Shown here one piece after another: positions 45,378 through 54,244 of a stretch of 64,000 nt of DNA (position 1 is its first letter; each line of letters starts with the position of its first letter). Below the pieces are notes generated by a model. It was not told the DNA's origin and did not search any database. It was given only the letters and a program-made list of their open reading frames with translations. This DNA comes from Mycoplasmopsis anatis (lineage in GTDB: Bacteria; Bacillota_I; Bacilli_A; Mycoplasmatales; Metamycoplasmataceae), in assembly GCF_900660655.1 (NCBI RefSeq), contig NZ_LR215035.1:372001-436000 (forward strand), in the 5' to 3' direction. The position numbers and the translations under genes were made by a program.

Positions 45378-46181
45378 ATGATTAAACATGTCTGAAGTTT
45401 AACAAGAGAAGCTAAGAAAAATTGGGGCAAAATCGAAAGTGTTTCATATGATTATAATGGTAATATAATTACTTCACATTCTTATTCGCTTAATAATAAT
45501 ATACCACTTGTTGTGTTTTGTGTTGGGGATGATGTTTACTATCTTACAAGTAAAAGCATCAGAAAAAATAGACAAAAACAATACAGTGAAGTTGTTTTGT
45601 ATAATCAGAGAACAAATAAATACTCTTATGTAGAAACTAACAACGTTCATATTATGAAAAGAGAAGACTTCTTTTCAATATTCGAAAGAGATGATATAGA
45701 TAAATTATTAGACTATAATGAAGCTGATTTGAATAACTTATTTGGTATGTTAGGTAATCAATTATATTCTGGTACTTTACATATTCAAGGATTATCTAAA
45801 AAAGATTATTGAGTATTTCCTAATAAAGATTTTAAGACAATGAAAGCATATCAGTATTTATTACATTTTGACGAATTAATAAGTGCTCTAAACTCTTTAG
45901 AGTTCAATAAACTAAGAGAATATACAACAAATTTAAAAGATGATGAAAAATGATTGGAAGAGAATTGTAAAGATTATATTCCTTTACGAAAAATAAAGGA
46001 TTGAGATTTAAACGAATGTAAATATCGCTTAAGAAATAATGATATAACAAAAATAAATTACCGTCCTGATTATCAAAACCTTTATAAAGATGATTGAAAT
46101 TATGAACAAGAAGAAGCAAAACAACAAAACAAAAAGAAAGAAGAAAACGAGAAAAACAGGATAAGCAGGAAGATGACTTAG
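45378..46181 (+). CDS. Uncharacterised paralogue B of the MIKxVWSLTR family
   Basis: 267 aa. MIKHVWSLTREAKKNWGK, IPLVVFCVGDDVYYLTSKS and YSYVETNNVHIMKREDFF match paralogue A; the middle (DYNEADLNNLFGMLGNQLYSG) differs and instead matches the pseudogene at 1855-2325. The end is frameshifted relative to A: near 46150 the frame slips so that the tail becomes NRISRKMT, while the DNA for KQEDDLALSM is still present one frame away. Truncation by only a few residues may be harmless. AAGGAG site at 45367. Function unknown. Confidence 0.7.
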
Positions 46182-46199
46182 CACTATCTATGTAGTGCT
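46180..46199 (+). terminator. Terminator of paralogue B
   Basis: Same AGCACTA / TAGTGCT hairpin as paralogue A, followed by TTTTT. Confidence 0.83.
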
Positions 46200-46212
46200 T
46201 TTTAATATAAAA

Positions 46213-46235
46213 AAGTAGATGCTTAGCATCTACTT
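46213..46235 (-). terminator. Terminator of pgk
   Basis: AAGTAGATGC / GCATCTACTT hairpin with 3-nt loop; on the minus strand followed by a TTTTT run. A mutated copy of it lies at about 1813-1840. Confidence 0.87.
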
Positions 46236-46246
46236 AAATTCTATTA

Positions 46247-47431
46247 TTATTTTTCTTGGATAGCTTCAAATCCTGGAAGTTTAACTCCTTGAAGCAATTC
46301 AAGAGATGCTCCACCACCTGTTGAAACGTGTGAGAATTTATCTTCCATACCTAATTTTTGTACAGCAGCAACTGAATCTCCACCACCAACTACTGAGTAA
46401 CAATTATCAAGTTTACTAATTGCACGACATACTTCAAGAGTTCCTTCTTTGTAATTGTCAAATTCTGTAACTCCCATAGGTCCGTTTCATACAACTGTTT
46501 TAGCACCAATTAATTCTTTAGCAAACAATTCTTTTGATTTAGGTCCAAGGTCTAATCCCATATATCCATCTTTAATATCGATTTCAGAAACAATACCTGG
46601 CACATCTTTAAATTCTGTAGCAACTAAGTGATCTACTGGAAGAACAACTTTAGAAGAGTATTTGTCTAAGAATTCTTTAGCTAATTCAAGTCTATCATCT
46701 TCAACTAAACTTGTTCCAATTGTGTGTCCTTGAGCTTTTAAGAATGTGTAAGCCATTCCTCCACCAATAATCATCTTATCAGCAATTTTAACTAAGTTTT
46801 CTAACACTTGAATTTTATCTGAAACTTTAGCACCACCAATAATAGCAACATATGGGTGTTTAGGATTTTCAATAGCTTTACTTAAAGCACTAACTTCTTT
46901 TTCCATTAAGTAACCTAAAGCATTTTCAGAAATGTTTGAACTAATTCCTACGTTAGAAGCATGTGCACGGTGTGCTGTACCAAAAGCATCATTAACAAAT
47001 ACATCACCAAGTGAAGCTCAGTATTTTCCTAATTCAGGATTATTTTTACTTTCAGCTTTACCATTTAAGTCTTCATAACGAGTATTTTGCATTAACAATA
47101 CTTCACCATTTTTCATATTATTAATTGCTTGTTCTAATTCTGCTCCTCTAGTAGCATTTACAAAAGTAACTACTTGTCCTAGTTGTTTAGCTAATTCGTT
47201 AGCAACTGGTTCGATATTTCTTTTAGCTAAATCTGCTTCTTCTTTAACTTTTCCTAAATGTGAAAGAAGTATTGCTTTTCCACCATCATTAATAATTTTT
47301 TTAATTGTTGGAAGAGCTGCAGTAATACGTTTTGTAGAAGTAATAACACCATCTTTAATAGGAACGTTAAAGTCTACACGAACTAAAACTTTTTTACCTT
47401 TTAAGTTTAAATCATCAATAGTTTTTTTCAT
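46247..47431 (-). CDS. pgk: Phosphoglycerate kinase
   Basis: 394 aa, joined across two TGA-Trp codons (46485-46487, 47016-47018). Glycolytic ATP-making step from 1,3-bisphosphoglycerate. [11 protein letters not shown] (substrate Asp/Asn), [43 protein letters not shown] and the C-terminal [28 protein letters not shown] are intact. Weak ribosome site (GGAGT) 4 nt before the start; monocistronic. Confidence 0.97.
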
Positions 47432-47538
47432 TTTTTACTCCAATCATTTTATACATGTATATTATATATTTAATTAAATAAAAGCAATAATTAATAAATT
47501 AAACTATAAAAATATATAAAAAACAATACCATAGTTTT

Positions 47539-47569
47539 TTGTACTTATAAAATCAAATTAGTATATAAT
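47539..47569 (+). promoter_or_regulatory. Promoter of mscL (leaderless)
   Basis: TTGTAC (47539-47544), 19-nt spacer, TATAAT (47564-47569), then 6 nt to ATG 47576. No ribosome site. Confidence 0.5.
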
Positions 47570-47575
47570 AAATCT

Positions 47576-47983
47576 ATGTTTAAGAAAGCAGTTAAAAGTG
47601 CCAAAGCTCACATTCAACGTGGAAACATGTTTATGTTGGCTATTGGTCTATTATTAGGGACAGTATTTGGTGCTGTTGTTAGTTCTTTAGCTAATGATAT
47701 CATTATGTCATATATTTCAACTAACATCTTAAAATACAATAATTTAGACGATTATATTGTTTCAGGAATGAAAGTTGGTAAATTCTTAGGAGTATTACTT
47801 AACTTTGTTATCGTTACATTATTTATTTTTGCTGTGTTAGTTGTATATTACTTATTCTACAATATGAAAAAAGCTAAAGAAGAAAAAGCTAAGGCAGCGG
47901 AAGCTCCTGCACCTAAAGTTCCTACAACAGAAGAATTAATTCTTGCTGAATTAAAAGAATTAAACCAAAACATGAAAAAATAG
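47576..47983 (+). CDS. mscL: Large-conductance mechanosensitive channel MscL
   Basis: 135 aa. Homopentameric pore that opens under membrane tension to spare the cell from osmotic shock. Amphipathic N-terminal helix, TM1 MLAIGLLLGTVFGAVVSSLANDIIM (Gly/Ala-rich pore helix, residues 20-45) and TM2 FLGVLLNFVIVTLFIFAVLVVYYLF; Ala/Pro/Lys tail and a C-terminal helix ELILAELKELNQNMKK that forms the cytoplasmic bundle. Confidence 0.95.
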   Translation: MFKKAVKSAKAHIQRGNMFMLAIGLLLGTVFGAVVSSLANDIIMSYISTNILKYNNLDDYIVSGMKVGKFLGVLLNFVIVTLFIFAVLVVYYLFYNMKKAKEEKAKAAEAPAPKVPTTEELILAELKELNQNMKK

Positions 47984-47990
47984 GAGGAAT

Positions 47991-48013
47991 AAAACAAGGA
48001 CTACCCTTGTTTT
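47991..48013 (+). terminator. Terminator of mscL
   Basis: AAAACAAGG / CCTTGTTTT with 5-nt loop, followed by TT. Confidence 0.83.
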
Positions 48014-48040
48014 TTCATATTTTTCCATGTTTTTTTCACA

Positions 48041-48064
48041 TTATTATTATTATTATTATTATTA
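48041..48064 (+). repeat. (TTA)8 trinucleotide repeat in the promoter of the next gene
   Basis: Eight perfect TTA units ending 7 nt before TATAAT (48072-48077). The repeat occupies the place of the -35 hexamer, so any change in unit number would move the upstream T-rich element in 3-bp steps. Confidence 0.85.
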
Positions 48065-48071
48065 GAACATC

Positions 48072-48106
48072 TATAATTTTTATGGTAATACTAATTTTTA
48101 CCATAA
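48072..48106 (+). promoter_or_regulatory. -10 box and leader hairpin of the 407-aa membrane protein gene
   Basis: TATAAT (48072-48077) is followed at once by a 9-bp perfect inverted repeat TTATGGTAA (48080-48088) / TTACCATAA (48098-48106). An AAGAGG ribosome site comes next, then ATG 48124. The repeat overlaps the expected start of transcription. Confidence 0.6.
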
Positions 48107-48123
48107 CATAAGAGGTTTACAAA

Positions 48124-49347
48124 ATGAATCAACAAAACAATAAATTATCCGAAGAAATTGATGTAGTAAAAGATGAAAGTGCTACAGATTACTTAAGATA
48201 CGATATTAAAGAAAACACTATCGAAGAGGAAAGAAACCTTAATGGTGATTTCTTTAGTATGGATTATAAGAAAATAAATGAATATGACCTTTTTTCAGAG
48301 GATTTAAAAAGTTTGAGTGAAATTTGAACTCCGATAAGAAAAAATGGTAAGTTTGTGAATTTATTTAAATTTACTGATACTGATGACTCTAGTAAAAATA
48401 TAAATATAACCGAAATGTCAGAAACATTTGAAGCAAATTGTATTTACATGGAGGTTACATCAAAAACAAAAGAACAAAGAGAGTATTGAATTGGTTTAAG
48501 AAATCTTAAAGATGAATTTTTTGGCGATTTAGAATTTCTTAGATATAAAGTCGTTTACTTTTATCTTAAAAACATTAAAGGGTTGATGAACATCTATAAT
48601 GATAAAGATTACCAAACCCATAATTTTCATGACATTGATAGTAACTTTTATAATTGTTTACAGGAAAGTGAAATTATTAATTACGGTGATGATATCGCAC
48701 CATTTAATAAGAATGATAAGTTAATATCATCTTTACAAAAACGCTTTATCGAACCATACCTTAGTGAAAATAAGGATGAAGATGTTATTACTAATCTTTA
48801 TGAATATGTAAAATTCAGAATCGCTATCATTTTAAAGAATATGGCTGAGTTTAATCTACGTTCTAAAAAAGATAATACAAAAATTATTGAATTATCTGAA
48901 TATGATGAAAAAACATTCTATTCAATTAAAAAACGAAGAGATTACTTTAAGAAACTTGTTTCAAAAATTAAAAGAGATACCATTATTTCATTAATTTTAT
49001 TAGTATTTTGATTGGCATTCTTTATTACAGCATGTAGTATTTTACCAGCTCCAAATAACTGAATTAAGCAAAATTGAAAATCGGTTGATACATATATTTA
49101 TATTGGTGTAGGTGCGCTTATGATTATTTTAGTTTTTGTTCTATACTTCAAGGTTTTAACTTATTATAGTGTTAATATTATGTCTAAAATAATTGAATAT
49201 AATAACACTAAGAAGAAAGATGAAAAAGTAAATGTCTACAGTGGTATAGAGCTTAGTGATATTTATAGAAAATATCTCTCAAAAATAACTTATTTCTTCA
49301 CAATAATTGTTAGTTATCCAAAAGTTAAAAGAATTACTAAACAATAA
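48124..49347 (+). CDS. Unknown membrane protein, 407 aa
   Basis: Acidic, likely flexible N-terminus (residues 1-70), a cytoplasmic globular/helical region to about 280, then two membrane helices (about 286-306 DTIISLILLVFWLAFFIT and 322-342 TYIYIGVGALMIILVFVLYF) and a short basic tail. No signal peptide, no motif recognised. Five TGA-Trp codons. Followed after 14 nt by the MORN-repeat gene, so they are probably one operon. Its promoter carries the TTA repeat and leader hairpin. Confidence 0.7.
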
Positions 49348-49361
49348 TACGAGGTAAAATA

Positions 49362-49925
49362 ATGAAAGCAATTTATAATAAAAATACAAATACTATTGTA
49401 GTTAAATTCAAAAGTACTAATGGTACAATCAAAAAAGATGAATTAAAAATTCTACCACTAAATGATAACAAAACATATGTATTAAACGGGGAAAGAAAAT
49501 TAAGTAATGAAAAAGATGGGTTATTGGTAAAATCATATTATAATGAAAAAGGACAACTACATGGTGAGCAAACCGAATATTACGACAATAATAGAGCATT
49601 CCAAAATGTAAAAAGAATAACTAATTGAAATAATAACCGCAAACATGGAGTTGAAACATATTATTATGAATCTAAAACAACAGAAAAATTATACAACTGA
49701 GAAAACGGCCTAGCAAATGGAATTTGATATGAATACTATGATATTAAAATAGATGGTGTAACATATAAAAAATCACAAAAGACATACAAAAATGGAGTTA
49801 AACACGGTAAATTTAATGAGTGATATGAAAATAAAGATGAAATGTCACCAACTGTTTACTATCTAAATGGAAAGAAAGTGACTGAGCCTGATTTCATACA
49901 AAATAATAATAAGGATATATATTAA
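49362..49925 (+). CDS. MORN_2-repeat protein (YwqK-type)
   Basis: 187 aa. At least four copies of the short MORN_2 pattern (YxNGxxxGxxxxYY): SYYNEKGQLHGEQTEYYD, NWNNNRKHGVETYYYES, NWENGLANGIWYEYYD and TYKNGVKHGKFNEWYEN. Such proteins are often annotated as YwqK-family antitoxins by neighbourhood in other bacteria, and MORN_2 repeats form beta-hairpin ladders used for protein or lipid contact. Here the only partner is the 407-aa membrane protein 14 nt upstream. GAGG ribosome site. Antitoxin function is unproven. Confidence 0.78.
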
Positions 49926-49942
49926 GAACCTATGTGGTTCTT
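49924..49942 (+). terminator. Terminator of the MORN-repeat gene
   Basis: AAGAACC / GGTTCTT hairpin followed by TTT. Confidence 0.8.
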
Positions 49943-49954
49943 TTTATTTAAAAA

Positions 49955-49973
49955 GTGCGAAATTTATTCGCAC
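49955..49973 (-). terminator. Terminator of MIB copy 2
   Basis: GTGCGAA / TTCGCAC hairpin followed by TTTTT on the minus strand. Confidence 0.85.
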
Positions 49974-49980
49974 TAAGATA

Positions 49981-52900
49981 TTATTTAACACTAATATTTC
50001 AACCATAAGTGTTAAAACTTGATACAAGTGAAACCATGTTAGGGTCATCCACAACAATTTTCTTGAAGATATTTCTTCCTGCACTAATAGCGGCAGCTAG
50101 TTGTGTACCTCAGCCTTGTTCCAAACTTGAAGCATTTCCTGAGATATATAGAGTATCAACATTTCTATTATCAGGGGTTATAAAATGGAATTTACCATAG
50201 TCACTAGGATGTTTTACAATTAAAGCACTAAATTGAGATCTAGCTAAATCTGATGATTTAATTTCAAAGACATTATTTTCATTTCATAATGTTAAGTCAT
50301 AAAAGACTTTACCGTATAAATTCATATCCTTTAGCGTTCTAATATTTCTAACGTTTGAAAAATCTAAATGAGTAATTCAACTTCCTTCACCTCAATAACC
50401 TTGGAATACTCTTAAGTCATATTTATCTTGGAAAGCAATTTTTAGACCTTGATTAATTGTTGTTATATTATCAACATTATCAAATTTAAGTACTTGGAAG
50501 GTAATTGAGGTAGTCTTAAGTGCGTCTGGACTAACTTTTCTTGGATCGATATCATTGTTGTAGTCATATGGCACAAAGTCTACTCCTTTTAGTGCATTAG
50601 GGTTGATTGCTCAATCTTTATCTAAACCAAGCAATCCATTTTGATTTGTGTACAATTCTATTTCTTTAATATGCTTATCTTTAAGAGCTATTAAAGAACT
50701 TGTGTCTTTACCTTCGAAGAATAATGTAAGTTTTTGAACTGTGTTTGGTAATGATTTAAATACATCTTTTAGATCAGAAGGAGCTCCAAAACCACCAATA
50801 TTTCTTATTACTATACCATTTATACCACCAGATAATTTTCCTTGTAATTTTTGAATATCAGATTTAAAATTAGCGTATGATTGAGCATCCTTTACATCAA
50901 CGTCCAAAATATTAAGAGTTTTACCATTTTTTGTATAACTATATACTTTACTTGAGCCTGATAAACTTGTTGAGTAAGAACTTGAGACATCTCTTTTTTC
51001 TCAACCAGGGAAATTACCTTTTTGGATAGATTCAGGATCTCTAGAGTATCAAGTGTCATAATTCATAACACGTTTTGTACTATTTTGATCAACGATCTTT
51101 TTAATAACCGGACTATCTAGAGGATTAGGATATGTTCACGATCCACCACCTTCAACATATCAAACTTGTTTACCACCGCTATAATTCATAGAAATTCTAT
51201 TTAAGAAACTTAAATCAGGAGCCATACCCTTAGCGGCATATGAATTTATTTCTCTTTTAACGTTTTCAAGTCATAATCTAAAATGTAAAAGAAAATCTCT
51301 ACCAGGTTCTTGTCATTTTGCTCTGTAATTTTTAATATAATCAACTCATAGATTTGTGTTAAACTCACCAATACCTTGTTTTTTTAGAGCATCTCTAAAT
51401 GCTTTCTCATCATTAAATCCATCTTTACCAATTGCTGTAAAAAGTGTATCAATAAATTCTTTCGTTCCTTTTAATGAATCTTCAGTAATTTTTTCAGCAT
51501 TCATATCTTTATATTTTTCTCAATCTGGATTTTTATGATCAGGAATATTAACATCTTCAGGATTAATAGGTTTACCTGCAATGTTTGTTTTATTTGAAAT
51601 TAATGAATTATCAATAGAAGGTCGATCTGGTTGATTAGGAGTAGGTTCGGGAGTAGGTGTAGGTTTAGAAGGTTCTGGTTGAACCGTTGGTTCTTCTGGA
51701 GTTGTAGGAACTTCAGGTTCAACTGGTAAAGTTGGTTCGGGTAATATAATAACTTCACTTTTCTTCTTGATTTTAACAAAAGCTGTATTTCTATCGGTAT
51801 TTGCAACAACAACCTTACGAGCTTCATTTTGATCAAAAGCTTCATAACCACTAGGCATATATCTGATAACAGGAATTTCATCATCAACACTTTCTAGTCT
51901 TGAAAGTGGTTCTAAAATTGTTCCATCTTCTGAGATTCAATTGATGTAAATAAATCCCATTCTAGGTGGAGCTGGCCTTATTTGGTTTTTAACTATTTCA
52001 ATTTTATTTGTTTTTCCTACATTAATTACTTGTTCGGGATTTTTAAGTTCATACCCTAAAGGTATATGAGGTCTTACATCTATTTTTGCATTATCAAGTG
52101 ATGAAATAGTTTTAGTACCAACTTCTTTTGAATTAAGAATAAAAACTAATTTAGTTGAAACAGTTTCATGAATTTCTTCAACTTTTTTAATTGCTATCTC
52201 ATTTCTTTGTCCAGTCGTTATGCTTGTGTTAGGATTAACTAGAATGTAATTATTAGGTAAATAGTTTGAAGCTGAAATTATTTCATCATCATTAGTAGAA
52301 ATAGTTTTTTCAGAAATTACATCATCACCTTCTTTATAAACTAAAGTGGTAGAAACTAATTTTTTCTTAGGTTGAATTCCTATTCTATTTTCCTTACCAT
52401 AACTAATTTCATAATTTTGTTTTACAAATTCATAACCTTCAGGTAAAAATTCTTTGTAATCTATAGTTTCGCCTTCAGGTTTTTCGATTGCTTTTTTAAG
52501 AATTTCTACATTATCACTTACATAGATTAATGTTGTAGTTACCATTCTAACTTCAACTTCGTTTGGTTCGATGTTAATAATATTTTCAGCTCCAATATTA
52601 ACTTTAATACTTTGATCTACTAAATGATAATTAACTGGAACATAATTAATATCCTTAATTGTTAAATTTGAATTTTCTAGCAATTTAAAAACTTTAGTTT
52701 CGATGTTTTTGTTATTGTATCTAAAAATTATTGTAGTATCAAGTGTTTTAGGTTGTTCAACTTCTTTTTTAGCAACTAAAATTTCATTATCTTGTCCAGG
52801 GTAGATAAGTTGAGTTGAGTCAACTAAATCATAACCTTCAGGTAAATATGAAACAGGATAAATGAATTCTCCTTTTTTAGTTTGGACTTCAATTTCAAAA

Positions 52901-53904
52901 ACCTTAGAGTTAGTCTTATTATCTTTATAAATTAATTTTGTAATAACTTTTTCGTCTTTAATAAGAGTATCATCAAATATTTCATTTTCATCTTCAGGAT
53001 TTTCAGGTGTTGGTGGATTAGTTGGTTCAACAGGAATAGGTGTAATTTGAATTAAGTTGATTTCACCTAAATTTACTTTAACATTCTTATCAACTAATTC
53101 ATAACCGCTTGGTAAATACTCTCCAGCACTGATTGTTGCATCTTTTTTAGTTTTAACTTCGATTTGTTTTATTAAATTAACTTCATAAAAATATTTTAGT
53201 GTAGTAGTTACTTCATCACTAACTTCCTCAGTTGGACTTTCAGGTTTATCAATTATTTTAATTAAGTTAATTTCATTATTTTGGTTAATGGTAACTTCAA
53301 AAGATTCATTCTCTAGTTTATATCCTTCTGGAATATATCTAGAGAGGTTTATTTTTTCATCATTAACTGTAGTAACTGTTTCAGTTTTTATTACTTGATT
53401 TTCAAATTTAAAAATTAATGTTGTTTTATAAGTTAAATCTTTAACAATTTCTTTAATGAATACTAAGTTTTCACTATTTTTTTTTAATTCAGTATTTTTA
53501 TTTAGTAATTCATATCCTTCTGGTACACTTAAAATTAAATTGAATGATTCAAAATCACTATCATTTAATTCTATAGTGTCACCAATTTGAGTTTTTGTTG
53601 AATCATTTAATAAAAATTTTATTGTTGTTTTTTGTTGTTTATCATCATCTTTATTTGAACCTGGTGTTTCAAGTTTTGGAAGGTTATTATCTCTGTTAGA
53701 TAAGTTTTTGTCATTAGTTGAAACACCATCTTGAAGTGTTGAATCAGTTCCATCGGTTCTTTCGCCAAGAGTATCAAACTTTTTATTTACATTATTTTGC
53801 GGATTACGAGCGTAAACACCCATTGTAAAGACACTTGAAACAGCCACAACAGCTATTGTGGACATTCCTAAATAAAATAGTTTCTTTTTAGTAATTTTTC
53901 TCAT
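49981..53904 (-). CDS. Immunoglobulin-blocking virulence protein (MIB type), intact copy 2
   Basis: 1307 aa, rebuilt across many TGA-Trp codons. Signal-anchor (residues 1-31, FYLGMSTIAVVAVSSVFTMGVYA), Ser/Asp-rich link, then nine ~65-aa repeats to about residue 700, each with a LPEGYELV-type turn. A Pro/Glu linker (about 715-755, PTPTPEPTPNQP) leads to a ~150-aa middle domain and a C-terminal part with NIGGFGAPSDLKDVFKSL, VQKLTLFFEGKDTSSLIAL and KEIELYTNQNGLL, the LRR-like unit seen in mycoplasma Ig-binding proteins (MIB, Protein M). MIB proteins grip the antibody light chain and act with the protease MIP. No MIP is adjacent. Upstream copy: 54245-58140. Confidence 0.85.
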
Positions 53905-54244
53905 AAAACACCTTTCTTAAGATACAAAGAGTAATTTATTTAAGGTTAAATAAATACTTAGTATTCTGTAATGATAATTTTATTTATATTCCTTTATCTT
54001 TATTTTACATTAAAAATATAAATATTTTTAAAAATAAGGTTTTAGTCTAAAAGAATAATAATTTACATCATTCTCAGTTGTTAAAAATAGAAACTAAGTG
54101 TATAAAGCTCATGTGTATATCATCAAAATGCATATACAAATATAGTTAAATTATTGCTCAATATAGAGTTTTCGATATACAATCTTAATAAAAAATAAAA
54201 CAAAAGCACAAATGCTATTATCTGTGCTTTCATGTTTACTTAAG
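53905..54244. other. Spacer between the two MIB genes
   Basis: 340 nt, AT-rich, with no gene. It holds the terminator of the upstream copy (54203-54230) and presumably a separate promoter for copy 2. The last bases before both MIB start codons are the same (AAAGGTGTTTT), showing that the duplication included the ribosome site. Confidence 0.6.
54203..54230 (-). terminator. Terminator of MIB copy 1
   Basis: AAAGCACA / TGTGCTTT hairpin followed on the minus strand by TGTTTTATTTTTTA. Confidence 0.72.

Noticed and set aside
48041..48064. TTA repeat as part of a CRISPR array or microsatellite-coded protein
   Set aside because: No spacers, and it lies in a non-coding promoter region.
51600..51890. 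96-codon Leu/Asn frame opposite in phase to MIB copy 2
   Set aside because: Shadow of the proline-rich linker; no ribosome site.
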